A DNA stretch of 64,000 nt, taken from NCBI GenBank assembly GCA_018266435.1, contig JAFEAL010000002.1, positions 1 to 64,000 of the forward strand. The letters run 5' to 3'. This document shows, piece by piece, positions 17,166-26,205 of the stretch (position 1 is the stretch's first letter; each line of letters opens with the position of its first letter). Both the position numbers and the translations under genes were made by a program. The notes under the pieces are model-generated. The model was not told where the DNA came from. It did not search any database and saw nothing but the letters and a program-made list of their open reading frames with translations. The stretch comes from Bacteroidota bacterium. Lineage in GTDB: Bacteria; Bacteroidota; Bacteroidia; Cytophagales; Cyclobacteriaceae.

Positions 17166-18695
17166 ATGAATGTTCGTCTCACACTTGTTTTTTTTATTCT
17201 CATTATTCAATGGGGGTTCTCGCAGCAATTGATTTTTCCTTCAACTGCAAATTGGAACACCCTTAAAGAAGGACAGACCCTTACCTTTCAGGTAAAGTCA
17301 GGCGAAACCATAAACCCGAAGTTTTCACTTCAGGGCATAAATGGGTATACGATACAGTTTGATACACTGGGAAATTTTTCGTGGACTCCTTCTTACGATT
17401 TGGTAGATCGGCTCGAAAAACAAAAAGAAATTAATTTGATTTTCCAGGCTGAATGGAAAGACGGGCGAAAAATTAATGCTCCCATCACCTTCACGGTGCT
17501 GCACCAAAATCGCCCGCCAGAGGTGAGTGAGCTTCCTATTTTTTATGTGAAGCAAGCCACACTTAATAAATATCAAGTTCCGTCAGACTATGTACATGAC
17601 CCGGATGACGATCCTCTTGTCTTTAAGATTTCTCCTGCCCAACTGCCTGAAGGGATGACCTTGAACTCAACCGGAATGATCTCGTGGACACCCTCACGCA
17701 AGCAATTCATCGACTTAAAAAATAATCCGCTCACGGTAGAGTTTACTGTACAAGACCAACCGGAAAAAGCCGAGGCCATTGGCAAAGTGAAAGTAATGCA
17801 AACCCAGCAAGATCTACCCCCTGAGTTATTGCTCGTGCCCAGCGACTCAGTTATTTCAATCAAAGAAAACGAACGGGTTAATTTTAAAATTTATGTGTCA
17901 GATCCTAACGGAGATGATGATGTGGGTAGTGCCGGCTTTCTTTCGTCAGACGAACGCGTGGCAAAAAATTCATTGAAAGAAAATACCAAAGTTCAATACG
18001 AATTTACCTGGTCGCCCGGATATTCATTTACTGATGATGCTGAAAAAGAAAAAACCGTTGAACTGATATTTTTTGCGCTGGACAAATCCAACAACCGCAT
18101 TCAACGAAAAGTAAAAGTAAAAGTATCGGATACCGAAAACTTGGAAGAGAAAGACAAGTTTCTCTATCAAAAATACAGGGCTACCTTGGTGCAGGCCAAA
18201 GCCTTGATTGCACAACTAAATGAAAAACACAAATCGCTGGAGCGTGCTTATCATCAAGCCAAAAAAGGAAAAAAGAATCGTTCAATATTCGGGGCCTCTA
18301 TCGGTGCAGGCACAGCTGTTTCTTCTGCTTTGATTACCAATCCGTCAGCGATCAAACCGGTTACGGTAATTGGTGGATCAACCACTGCCACCATTGGCAC
18401 ACTTGAAGCGGCCGAAGTACTGGGTAAATCTAAAAACGACATTCTGGAGTTGATCAAAACAGAAACAGAAATACGAAACCAACTTCAGCTGGAGGGGGAA
18501 CTCTTTGCCCGAAAATATGCGCTGAAATCAAACCGAAGATCAGGTGAATTTGACAACGATCGCGATAAGTTTTTACCCATTATCAACCATCAAAAACTGG
18601 CTACGCTTGAGCTGGATGCTTCTCATTCGTTAAACGCTAACTACACCGACAAAGAAATCAAAAGGACGTTTGCTGATTTTAGCGAAGAGCAATAG
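17166..18695 (+). CDS. exported protein with cadherin-like/putative Ig repeats and a C-terminal hydrophobic helix pair
   Basis: The 509-residue protein has a signal peptide (about 1-19). Three beta-sandwich repeats follow, ending in 'GNFSWTPSYDLVD', 'GMISWTPSRKQFID' and 'YEFTWSPGYSFTD', the typical close of putative-Ig/cadherin-like domains. 'HDPDDDPLVFKI' and 'SDPNGDDDVGS' look like calcium-binding loops. After about residue 325 comes a charged coiled coil, then a glycine/alanine/threonine-rich hydrophobic segment (about 380-420) and a hydrophilic tail. It is probably surface-exposed or periplasmic and membrane-inserted. Its function is unknown. Convergent with the next gene, 6 bases apart. 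Confidence 0.8.
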   Translation: MNVRLTLVFFILIIQWGFSQQLIFPSTANWNTLKEGQTLTFQVKSGETINPKFSLQGINGYTIQFDTLGNFSWTPSYDLVDRLEKQKEINLIFQAEWKDGRKINAPITFTVLHQNRPPEVSELPIFYVKQATLNKYQVPSDYVHDPDDDPLVFKISPAQLPEGMTLNSTGMISWTPSRKQFIDLKNNPLTVEFTVQDQPEKAEAIGKVKVMQTQQDLPPELLLVPSDSVISIKENERVNFKIYVSDPNGDDDVGSAGFLSSDERVAKNSLKENTKVQYEFTWSPGYSFTDDAEKEKTVELIFFALDKSNNRIQRKVKVKVSDTENLEEKDKFLYQKYRATLVQAKALIAQLNEKHKSLERAYHQAKKGKKNRSIFGASIGAGTAVSSALITNPSAIKPVTVIGGSTTATIGTLEAAEVLGKSKNDILELIKTETEIRNQLQLEGELFARKYALKSNRRSGEFDNDRDKFLPIINHQKLATLELDASHSLNANYTDKEIKRTFADFSEEQ

Positions 18696-18701
18696 CCAGC
18701 A

Positions 18702-19793
18702 TCAGGCGTCTAACTTCCACCAGGTTTTATTCGGGTAAGACGAACCTACAATTACTGGTTCTCCAATCATCGGAGTGGTGATCGGCTGACCGAGTTCATT
18801 GGCTTTGATCACTACGCGCTTAATCGGATCGTCCCAGTCATGAAAGGCCAGATCAAACTTAGCCCAATGTACGGGCATCAGCATTTTTGCGTTTACATCT
18901 TTTGCTGCCTGCACGGTTTCTTCGGGCAACATGTGGATCAATGGCCAATCCTTTCCGTACTGTCCGCATTCAAGTATCGCCACCTCAAACGGGCCTAGTT
19001 TATCCCCAATCTTTTTAAAATGATCGCCATATCCTGAATCTCCTCCAAGCAACAACCGGTGGCCATGTATGTTCAATGCAAACCCACTCCATAACGTTTG
19101 GCCTCGTTTAAAACTGCGTCCTGAAAAATGACGTGCCGGCACTGCGGTGAATTTTATTTCACCAGCATACGTTTTTGTTTCCCACCAATCGAGTTCGGTT
19201 ATTTTTTCCGGAGGTACACCCCAGTATTCTAAATGCTCGCCTACCCCCAACGACACACAAAATTGCCTGGCCGTGTGGGCGAGTTTTTTTATGCTTTCGT
19301 AATGCAGGTGGTCATAGTGATCGTGTGTGAGCAGCACCACATCTATAGCTGGCAAATCTTCTATTGAATAAATATCTGTTCCCTTAAACGGCTTTACCAA
19401 AAATGAAACGGGCGATGCATTGCCCCTCATAACCGGGTCAACCAGTATAGTACTATTTTTTGATTGAATAAAATACGAAGAGTGTCCAAACCAAACGATG
19501 GTCGGCATTTCAGCTTTCAGAGTATTTAAATCTGTTTTATCAGAAGGAAGAATCTGAGGGGGTTTTACCGAAGCAGGCTTATTAAACGAATTGACAATCA
19601 TGTTTATATAGGATGCTTCCGGACGCATCACTGATGTTTCTTCAAGGTTTTGAAAGGATCCGTTTTTGTAATGGGATAAATTGATAATCCGTTGCTTTCG
19701 TCTGCCCGTAGGATTTTTACCAAACGTGTTACGCTGAAAAAAAGCTATGACCCCCACAGCGCCTAGCGTAAGAATCACAAGGAATAAATACAT
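18702..19793 (-). CDS. metallo-beta-lactamase-fold hydrolase, NAPE-PLD/UlaG-like
   Basis: An N-terminal membrane anchor (about 1-20) and a basic linker precede a metallo-beta-lactamase domain. The metal motif is H157-D-H159-Y-D161-H162 in 'LLTHDHYDHLH'. Later ligands lie in 'VPARHFSGR', 'LLGGDSGYG' and 'MPVHWAKFD'. 'PTIVWFGHSSYFIQ' and 'GFALNIHGHRLLLGGDSGYG' are typical of the N-acyl-phosphatidylethanolamine phospholipase D-like group. A membrane phospholipase D-like role is possible, but this group has many unknown substrates. It is preceded by glgP-like (72 bases upstream, same strand), though the functions do not obviously connect. Confidence 0.85.
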   Translation of the reverse strand: MYLFLVILTLGAVGVIAFFQRNTFGKNPTGRRKQRIINLSHYKNGSFQNLEETSVMRPEASYINMIVNSFNKPASVKPPQILPSDKTDLNTLKAEMPTIVWFGHSSYFIQSKNSTILVDPVMRGNASPVSFLVKPFKGTDIYSIEDLPAIDVVLLTHDHYDHLHYESIKKLAHTARQFCVSLGVGEHLEYWGVPPEKITELDWWETKTYAGEIKFTAVPARHFSGRSFKRGQTLWSGFALNIHGHRLLLGGDSGYGDHFKKIGDKLGPFEVAILECGQYGKDWPLIHMLPEETVQAAKDVNAKMLMPVHWAKFDLAFHDWDDPIKRVVIKANELGQPITTPMIGEPVIVGSSYPNKTWWKLDA

Positions 19794-19864
19794 ACCAACT
19801 TATTTTATTTTATAATTGATAGACGCAGGCCAATCAATTTTTATTTTTTTTAAGTCCTGTTTTT

Positions 19865-21517
19865 TTAGTCTGAGTACATCTTTTCATAGTATTCATCTGC
19901 CATTCTTCCGGAATCGAATTGAGGCACCACTTCTTTCGCTGCTGTTTTTACCAACTTGACCCATTTGGCTGGCGACTTGTAATACGTGGGTATTACTTCC
20001 TTTTCTAAAAGGTCATATAAATTATTTGCTTCGATCCGGTCTCGCTCATCAACCGGCAGTTGATCATTGGCTGTTTGAATGATAAAACAATTTTTCCCAT
20101 GCCTGGCAAACTCGGGCACCCAGCCATCGGGGATGGAGACATTCACGCTCCCGTTCATGGCGGCAGTCATGCCCGAAGTTCCTGATGCTTCATGGTAAAG
20201 CCTCGGGTTATTGAGCCACACATCCGATCCTCTTTTCAAATAGCCAGATAGCCAAAGCTCGTAGCCCGTCAATATTGCACAGCTGGGTAAGCTCTTGGTC
20301 TTCCAGTAAATGTCATTAAAAATGGCAATGGCACCATCGTCTTCCGGGTAAGGCTTGCCCGCCCAAATCACTTGCACGGGGTACTCTTTGTTGGTTACCA
20401 TCTTCTCAAATCGGGCAAAGTCGCTGAGCAGTAAGTTGGCTCGTTTGTAAGCCGCAAATCGCCTGGCCCACACAATGGTGAGTACATTGGGGTCGAGTAG
20501 TTTGCCGGTCTGGTTGGCAACGATGCTAAACAACTTTTGTTTAAGTTCTTTCTTCCGTTTCTGCAGCATTTTATCATGGTCTGAATCAATCGCTTTTTTT
20601 AAATCCTGATCAGCCCAGTACTTGTGATTTTGAGCATTGGTGATGGCGGTAATCTCACAAATTCCGTCAAACTCCTTCCACATTTTTTGAGATACCTTTC
20701 CATGCAGTTGAGATACGCCATTGGCCTTTCGTGCCATGCGCAATGCTGCGAGTGTGTAGTTTAGTGTGTGCTCATCCGGTGCCGTAATTTTATGCATGGT
20801 CTTTTCATCTGCCTCTTGAAAAAAGCCCAGCACTTCCAGGGTGCGTACGGAGTGTTCTTCGTTGCCTGCTTTCTCAGGTGTGTGGGTAGTAAACACTACC
20901 CGCTTTTTTACTTCATTTAGATCATTGTATTTTTTGAGTAAGTAAAAACACAGTGGTAACGCATGGCCTTCGTTCATGTGGTACACTTCAGTTTCGCGTT
21001 CCAGCTCATCCATAAGTTTTGCCCCTCCCACTCCCAATAAAATGGACTGGGCAATGCGTGCCGACTCGTGTGAATCATACAACCGGTGGCAAATGGTTTG
21101 AGCGAGATAATCGTTTTCGGCTACATCGGTGCTCAGTAAAAAAACAGGAGCCGACTGAAATACCTCGGGCTTTAACAACCACACTTTTACATGCACGGGA
21201 TGATTGTGAATGGAAATCGTAAAGAGAATTCCGGTGTCAGTTAAAAACGAATAATCTTTCTGAACATAATCAACCGCCAGGGTTCCGTCTTTGTTTGGCT
21301 TTTGGTCATAGTATCCGTACTTCCACAAAATGCCGATGCCAATCATATTTTGCTTTAGCTCATAGGCACTGCGCATGTGCGAGCCGGCCAGGAAACCGAG
21401 TCCACCGCTGTAAATTTTCAGCGGCTGCTCGATGGCAAACTCCATTGAAAAATAAGCCACCGGTTTGGAATATTTTTTGTCAAATTTGTACGGGAAGAGA
21501 TTGAAAAGCTGAGCCAT
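19865..21517 (-). CDS. alpha-glucan phosphorylase-family protein (GT35) lacking the PLP lysine
   Basis: The 550 residues begin directly at the catalytic domain ('PVAYFSMEFAIEQPLKIYSGG') and have no N-terminal DUF3417 region. 'VYHMNEGHALPLC', 'VWARRFAAYKRANLL' and 'LYHEASGTSGM' match short GT35 phosphorylases. The lysine that forms the Schiff base with pyridoxal phosphate (the K of MK in 'GTSGMK') is Thr451 here (GTSGMTAAMNG). If the alignment is right it cannot hold PLP in the normal way. It may be a non-phosphorolytic or differently working glucan enzyme. No other glycogen gene is adjacent. It is cytoplasmic, with no signal peptide. Confidence 0.8.
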   Translation of the reverse strand: MAQLFNLFPYKFDKKYSKPVAYFSMEFAIEQPLKIYSGGLGFLAGSHMRSAYELKQNMIGIGILWKYGYYDQKPNKDGTLAVDYVQKDYSFLTDTGILFTISIHNHPVHVKVWLLKPEVFQSAPVFLLSTDVAENDYLAQTICHRLYDSHESARIAQSILLGVGGAKLMDELERETEVYHMNEGHALPLCFYLLKKYNDLNEVKKRVVFTTHTPEKAGNEEHSVRTLEVLGFFQEADEKTMHKITAPDEHTLNYTLAALRMARKANGVSQLHGKVSQKMWKEFDGICEITAITNAQNHKYWADQDLKKAIDSDHDKMLQKRKKELKQKLFSIVANQTGKLLDPNVLTIVWARRFAAYKRANLLLSDFARFEKMVTNKEYPVQVIWAGKPYPEDDGAIAIFNDIYWKTKSLPSCAILTGYELWLSGYLKRGSDVWLNNPRLYHEASGTSGMTAAMNGSVNVSIPDGWVPEFARHGKNCFIIQTANDQLPVDERDRIEANNLYDLLEKEVIPTYYKSPAKWVKLVKTAAKEVVPQFDSGRMADEYYEKMYSD

Positions 21518-21630
21518 TAATTAATTTGAGTTTTTGGTTAAGCCGCGAAGCTAATACAAGATGCGAATATGCAAACAACGAAGTGTATTTTTGGTTATGC
21601 AAACGTTTGTGCCGTTTAGTCAAAGTTTCA

Positions 21631-22104
21631 ATGAAAATAGAAATTGCTCGTACCTCTGATGCTGTCGAGCTGGCCAGGTGTGCCAAATTAATGGCCTCAT
21701 CTGACCCCTGGCTCACTTTAAAGCGGACGTATAGCGACTGCTTGAAATCTCTTGAAGGAAATTTCAGAGAGGTATATATAACCCGCCAAAACACCGAGCT
21801 GCTTGGCGTGATGGTGCTGCAGATGCAAGGCAGCTTCTCGGGATATTTGCAAAGTATTTGTGTTTCTGCCAACATGCGCGGGTTGGGGTTGGGGAAAAAA
21901 ATGATTCAATTTGCTGAAGAACGGGTTTTTAAATGTTCCCCCAATTTTTTTCTGTGTGTTTCTGATTTTAATACCGAAGCGATAAGACTGTACGAAGAGT
22001 TGGGGTATGTGCGCATTGGTGAAATCAACGATTTTGTTGAAAAAGGATTTCATGAAATTCTGATGCGAAAAACCATCGGTTCGTGGAATGAATTTAAAAA
22101 ATGA
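21631..22104 (+). CDS. GNAT-family N-acetyltransferase
   Basis: The 157-residue acyltransferase opens with 'MKIEIARTSDAVELARCAKL'. The acetyl-CoA-binding loop 'VSANMRGLGLGKKMIQFAEERV' (Q/RxxGxG/A type) and 'CVSDFNTEAIRLYEELGYVRIG' are both typical of RimI-like GNATs. I used ATG 21631; upstream in-frame codons extend into the divergent spacer and do not look like protein. The substrate is unknown, and a free amine or protein N-terminus is possible. It runs in the same direction as the HAD gene 51 bases downstream, which however has its own -7 box. Confidence 0.85.
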   Translation: MKIEIARTSDAVELARCAKLMASSDPWLTLKRTYSDCLKSLEGNFREVYITRQNTELLGVMVLQMQGSFSGYLQSICVSANMRGLGLGKKMIQFAEERVFKCSPNFFLCVSDFNTEAIRLYEELGYVRIGEINDFVEKGFHEILMRKTIGSWNEFKK

Positions 22105-22130
22105 CCTCGCCACCATTCACCCGTGCTCAT

Positions 22131-22138
22131 TATTTTTG
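22131..22138 (+). promoter_or_regulatory. Bacteroidota -7 box (TATTTTTG)
   Basis: TATTTTTG fits TAnnTTTG and lies 17 bases before the HAD gene ATG at 22156. The -33 region is weak. Confidence 0.4.
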
Positions 22139-22155
22139 TCGCTTAATTTTTTTTA

Positions 22156-22809
22156 ATGAATTCTTTTGCTTTTGTATTTGATATGGACGGTGTGATTGTT
22201 GACACCAACCCCTTTCATAAAATAGCCCTTAAACAATTTGCCGAAAAATACGGCTACACGCTTTCAGAAGAAGAGTTAGTAAAAAAAATCTATGGCCGCA
22301 CCAACAAAGAATGGATTGCCAATTTATTTCAGCGCTCCATGTCACCGGCTGAACTCTCACACTATGGCGAAGAGAAAGAAGCCCTGTTCAGGGCTATTTA
22401 TGAAAAAGATATTGTAGAGGTAAAAGGGCTGACTTCATTTTTGAAAGAAGCATTCCGATTGGGAATTACTATGGCCATCGGCACATCCGCTCCGCGCAGC
22501 AACGTGGATTTTGTATTGAAGCATACAGGCATTGAAAAATTCTTTTCCTCCATTCTGGACGAATCACATGTTACACATGGCAAGCCCAATCCTGAAATTT
22601 ATATCAACTGTGCAAAAGTTTTGAACATGCCCACTTCGCACTGCATTGTGTTTGAAGATTCTCTTTCAGGCATTGCTTCGGGCAAAGCTGCCGGCTGCCC
22701 GGTAGTAGGTGTTGCTACTACACACACGGCTGCAGAACTTGGAACAAAAGTGGTAATTAAAGATTTTACGGAGATGACTGCGCAAGAAATTATCAGCGCA
22801 TATTCTTAA
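22156..22809 (+). CDS. HAD-superfamily hydrolase, beta-phosphoglucomutase-like
   Basis: The nucleophile motif 'FDMDGVIVDT' places the catalytic D9 and D11. The helical cap follows, with 'KIYGRTNKEWIANLF'. Motif II is 'IGTSAPRSN', with the Lys in 'HGKPNPEIY', and motif IV is 'VFEDSLSGIASGKAAG'. The 217-residue length and cap type match beta-phosphoglucomutase and sugar-phosphate phosphatases. The substrate is not readable; the nearby glucan phosphorylase homologue makes a sugar phosphate plausible. Its stop overlaps the end of the convergent amidase gene by 4 bases. Confidence 0.85.
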   Translation: MNSFAFVFDMDGVIVDTNPFHKIALKQFAEKYGYTLSEEELVKKIYGRTNKEWIANLFQRSMSPAELSHYGEEKEALFRAIYEKDIVEVKGLTSFLKEAFRLGITMAIGTSAPRSNVDFVLKHTGIEKFFSSILDESHVTHGKPNPEIYINCAKVLNMPTSHCIVFEDSLSGIASGKAAGCPVVGVATTHTAAELGTKVVIKDFTEMTAQEIISAYS

Positions 22810-23684
22810 TTCTCGTCTATAAACCGCTTCGTGATCGGTTGATACGAATCAATTCTTCTATCGCGCATAAATGGCCAATGCACACGCACGCTGTCGGTAC
22901 GATCAAGATCTATTTCTGTGACTGTAACTTCTTCTTGGTCGTGCGAAGCGAGATACAACAATCTGCCAAGCGGATTGGCCACAAATGAACCTCCCCAAAA
23001 TTTCATCGCTCCGTTTTGTTCAAGCCCAACCCTGTTCACACTTACCACATGCACACCATTGGCTACTGCATGACTGCGTTGAATGGTTTGCCAAGCGTTG
23101 TACTGCTCACTATTAGTAGCTTCATCTTGCGAAGTGGCCCATCCAATGGCGGTTGGGTAAAATAAAATCTCCGCGCCCATTAAAGATGTGATGCGTGCCC
23201 CTTCCGGGTACCATTGATCCCAGCAAATCAAAACTCCGATGGTGGCAAATTTTGTTTTGAAGATTTTATACCCAAGATCGCCCGGGGTGAAATAAAATTT
23301 TTCGTAGTAAGCCGGGTCATCAGGGATGTGCATTTTACGATACTTGCCAAGGTATGTTCCATCGGCATCTAACACAGCCGTGGTGTTGTGATAAATGCCT
23401 TGTGCCCGTTTTTCAAACAACGAAGCAATGATGACTACGCCAAGTTCTTTTGCAACTGTCGACAGTTTATCGGATGACGGACCGGGAATTGATTCGGCCA
23501 ATTTAAAATTTTCATAATCTTCCACATCGCAAAAATAAAGTGACGTGAATAGTTCTTGCAGGCAAACAATCTGTGCACCTTTTTGCGCGGCTTCACGAAT
23601 TTTAATTATTGCTTTCGCAAGGTTTTCTTCTTTGTTGGCGGTGCAGCTCATCTGCACGGTTCCGATTTTCACAAGTTTTGACAC
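22806..23684 (-). CDS. aguB: carbon-nitrogen hydrolase, N-carbamoylputrescine amidase type
   Basis: This nitrilase-superfamily amidase has the triad E44 (CLQELF), K117 (KYRKMHIPD) and C154 (ICWDQWYPEGARI). The 292 residues and the signatures 'YFTPGDLGYKIFKTKFATIGVLICWDQW' (split by family motifs) and 'GGSFVANPLGRLLY' match AguB. AguB converts N-carbamoylputrescine to putrescine in agmatine degradation. The partner agmatine deiminase (aguA) is not in the window, so the polyamine role is inferred from similarity. It is cytoplasmic. It lies 47 bases downstream of mnmD on the same strand. Confidence 0.88.
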   Translation of the reverse strand: MSKLVKIGTVQMSCTANKEENLAKAIIKIREAAQKGAQIVCLQELFTSLYFCDVEDYENFKLAESIPGPSSDKLSTVAKELGVVIIASLFEKRAQGIYHNTTAVLDADGTYLGKYRKMHIPDDPAYYEKFYFTPGDLGYKIFKTKFATIGVLICWDQWYPEGARITSLMGAEILFYPTAIGWATSQDEATNSEQYNAWQTIQRSHAVANGVHVVSVNRVGLEQNGAMKFWGGSFVANPLGRLLYLASHDQEEVTVTEIDLDRTDSVRVHWPFMRDRRIDSYQPITKRFIDEN

Positions 23685-23731
23685 GCTGTTATATTTTCAC
23701 AAAACTACAATCGTAATTGAGAAATCTAAAA

Positions 23732-24409
23732 TCATTTTACTGCCCTCACCATTTCTCTTTTACCCGGAGGGCCGGGCAGTGTTTCAACGGTAAGTCTTAA
23801 TGTTTTCAAATCTCTTTTAAGCTGGCCTTTGGCACAATAGGTAACAAATACACCACGCGGTTTTAATGCATTAACTGTTTTTTCTAAAACAGAAAGTTTC
23901 CACATGTCGGGTTGCTTGGCCGGTGCAAAGGCATCAAAAAAAATGATTTCAAAAGTTTCGTTCGGTAATTCAATTTCGTAAATAGATTGTTCTGTTTTTT
24001 TTAAACAAAAAAAATCATTGATTTGAATTGATTCTTCCCACGGGCTTGCATGAATCTCTTGAAAAAGAGTTTTTCCGTTACTAAAGAAAATCAAGTCTGC
24101 ATAGTTCAATTGGCCGGCTATTTCTTTTTTAACCGGAAATGCTTCGATGGAGGTATACTTAATTTTTATTTTATTTTTTGTTGCAAACTCTAATGCCAGC
24201 AGCACATTTAATCCGGTGCCCAATCCCACTTCAAAAATATTTACACTTTGCGTTTTATTTTCATTCAAAAAATATTCAAGTCCGTTTTTTATAAAAACAT
24301 ATCTCGACTCTTGAATGGCTCCGTGGGTAGAATGATAGGTTTCGTTTAATATTTCATTCAGTAAAGAATGAGAACCATCTTTTGTTTCGATGATTTTTAT
24401 TGAATTCAT
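23732..24409 (-). CDS. mnmD: tRNA 5-methylaminomethyl-2-thiouridine methyltransferase MnmD
   Basis: The SAM-dependent methyltransferase makes the last step of mnm5s2U34 in tRNA. 'IFEVGLGTGLNVLLALEFA' is the SAM loop. 'IIFFDAFAPAKQPDMWKLSVLEK' and 'VFVTYCAKGQLKRDLK' are the DAFAP and YCAKG signatures of MnmD, and 'PGPPGKREMVRA' is the usual C-terminus. At 225 residues it is the stand-alone MnmD, not the fused MnmC of proteobacteria. Its start overlaps the ispF stop by 4 bases (translational coupling). Order on the minus strand: M16 peptidase, ispF, mnmD, aguB. Confidence 0.93.
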   Translation of the reverse strand: MNSIKIIETKDGSHSLLNEILNETYHSTHGAIQESRYVFIKNGLEYFLNENKTQSVNIFEVGLGTGLNVLLALEFATKNKIKIKYTSIEAFPVKKEIAGQLNYADLIFFSNGKTLFQEIHASPWEESIQINDFFCLKKTEQSIYEIELPNETFEIIFFDAFAPAKQPDMWKLSVLEKTVNALKPRGVFVTYCAKGQLKRDLKTLRLTVETLPGPPGKREMVRAVK

Positions 24410-24885
24410 TTTTTCGAAATCAATGCAACGGCATAGGCGTTCACACCTTCTTCGCGCCCCACATAACCCAGTCCTTCGTTGGTGGTGGCTTTGATCGAGA
24501 CATCGTCTTCAGAAATATTCATCAACGGTGCCAGTGTTTTTTTCATTGCGGGGATAAACGGATTCACTTTTGGTTTTTCGAGTGTAAGCGTGCAGTCTAC
24601 GTTTTCAATTTGCCATCCCCTTTCTGAGAGCATGCTTGTTATCTCTTGCAAAAAGAATTTTGAATCCTTCCCTTTCCAGCGTGGATCTTTGTTGGAGAAA
24701 TGAAACCCAATATCTCCCAGGTTAGCGGCACCCAGCAAGGCATCGCAAATGGCGTGAATGAGCACATCGGCATCGCTGTGGCCAACGGCTCCTTTATCAG
24801 ATGGTAGTTTGATTCCGCCCAGCCAGAAATCTTTTCCGGTTTCCAGTGGGTGCACATCAAAACCAAGGCCTACGCGCAGTTTCAT
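24406..24885 (-). CDS. ispF: 2-C-methyl-D-erythritol 2,4-cyclodiphosphate synthase
   Basis: This MEP-pathway enzyme cyclises CDP-ME 2-phosphate to MEcPP for isoprenoid synthesis. Metal ligands are D10 and H12 in 'GFDVHPLE' and H44 in 'DVLIHAICDALLGAANLGDIG'. 'SIKATTNEGLGYVGREEGVNAYAVALI' is the conserved C-terminus. The 159-residue length is standard. It overlaps its neighbours on both sides by 4 bases, which indicates a tightly coupled operon with the M16 peptidase and mnmD. It is cytoplasmic and forms a trimer in the family. Confidence 0.97.
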   Translation of the reverse strand: MKLRVGLGFDVHPLETGKDFWLGGIKLPSDKGAVGHSDADVLIHAICDALLGAANLGDIGFHFSNKDPRWKGKDSKFFLQEITSMLSERGWQIENVDCTLTLEKPKVNPFIPAMKKTLAPLMNISEDDVSIKATTNEGLGYVGREEGVNAYAVALISKK

Positions 24886-26120
24886 TGGGTGGCGTGATAA
24901 TACATGGTGCAGGAGTTATTTTCAGTAAAGATTTCTTGTGCTGTACGGTAAATATCCTCTTCCGATACATTTTCTGTTAATTCTATTTCCTGGTTTACCC
25001 GGTTAATGTCTCCGCACAACGAGGCGAAGGCCAGGTTCATGGCACGGTTCAAAATTTCCACTTCTCCAAAGATATGTGTGGAGAGTGCCTGATTTTTTAC
25101 TTTTTGAAGTTCGTGTTTAGCCACTCCTTCGCTCACAATGGTCTGAAGAATTTTATCCACCTCCTTTTCTGCATCGAGTAAATCAATTCCTTCGCACACT
25201 CGCCCGCTTACCACTAACAATCCCGGGTCAATTGTGCCCGTTACAAAAGAGGAGATGGATGCAAAGATTTCTTTTTCTTTTACCAGTGTGCGATACAACC
25301 GGCTGGATTCGCCCCGGCTTAGCACATCGCTCAATAAATCTGAAGCATAGTAATCGGGGTGAAACCGGCCAGCCATGTGAAAGGTTTTGTACAAGGCGTT
25401 AGCCGGAACTTTTGCGTACACATGTTCTGCGCGTTTGTGTGTGTGTCGGGGCTCGTGTGCCAAATTTCTCGTTTTCTTTTTTCCGGCCGGAATGGGTGCA
25501 AACCATTTCTCTGATAATTTCTTCACCTGATCTACCGTTACATTGCCTGCCACAACCAGCACGGCATTGTTAGGAGTATAGTGGGTGAAGAAAAATTTTT
25601 TTACATCATCCATCGTAGCATTTTCGATGTGAGAAATTTCTTTGCCAATGGTTGCCCATTGATACGGATGTGCCTGGTAGGCCAACGGTCGAAGTTTGAG
25701 CCACACGTCTCCGTACGGTTGATTCAAGTATCGTTGTTTAAACTCTTCAATCACCACTTTGCGTTGCACTTCCAGCACCTTGGGGTCAAACGACAAACTC
25801 AGCATGCGGTCGCTTTCCAGCCAAAACCCGGTTTCAAGATTCGATGCGGGTACTGTCAGATAATAATTGGTAATGTCGGTGTTGGTAAAGGCATTGTTTT
25901 CACCGCCTACCAATTGTAACGGTTCATCATAGCTGGGAATATTTTTTGAGCCGCCAAACATCAGGTGTTCAAATAAATGAGCGAAGCCTGTTTTATTTGG
26001 GTCTTCATCGCGTGAGCCCACATCGTATAAAATATTCATCACGGCAATTTGTACGGAATGATCTTCGTGTACAATCACCCGCAGGCCGTTGTCGAGGGTA
26101 AATTCGTTAAACAAAATCAT
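24882..26120 (-). CDS. M16 family zinc peptidase, cytoplasmic
   Basis: This pitrilysin/processing-peptidase-like protein carries the inverted zinc motif HxxEH as H48-L-F-E51-H52, with 'YDVGSRDEDPNKTGFAHL' before it. The downstream Glu ligand lies in 'EVQRKVVIEEFKQRYLN'. It has 412 residues with the usual two M16 half-domains and no signal peptide, unlike the exported pair at 48841-51620. It is first in the minus-strand ispF-mnmD-aguB run and overlaps ispF by 4 bases. Its substrate is unknown; YmxG-like peptidases of this type are common next to housekeeping genes. Confidence 0.9.
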   Translation of the reverse strand: MILFNEFTLDNGLRVIVHEDHSVQIAVMNILYDVGSRDEDPNKTGFAHLFEHLMFGGSKNIPSYDEPLQLVGGENNAFTNTDITNYYLTVPASNLETGFWLESDRMLSLSFDPKVLEVQRKVVIEEFKQRYLNQPYGDVWLKLRPLAYQAHPYQWATIGKEISHIENATMDDVKKFFFTHYTPNNAVLVVAGNVTVDQVKKLSEKWFAPIPAGKKKTRNLAHEPRHTHKRAEHVYAKVPANALYKTFHMAGRFHPDYYASDLLSDVLSRGESSRLYRTLVKEKEIFASISSFVTGTIDPGLLVVSGRVCEGIDLLDAEKEVDKILQTIVSEGVAKHELQKVKNQALSTHIFGEVEILNRAMNLAFASLCGDINRVNQEIELTENVSEEDIYRTAQEIFTENNSCTMYYHATQ

Positions 26121-26133
26121 AGCTGCCCAAAAT

Positions 26134-26141
26134 TACCTTTG
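26134..26141 (+). promoter_or_regulatory. Bacteroidota -7 box (TACCTTTG)
   Basis: TACCTTTG is a full TAnnTTTG match in the 85-base divergent spacer, 65 bases before the desaturase ATG at 26206. Confidence 0.5.
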
Positions 26142-26205
26142 TTTTTGTAAATCGTACAGTAAAAGATTTTGTCTTTCCATAATAAATAACAACCTTGACC
26201 TACTT

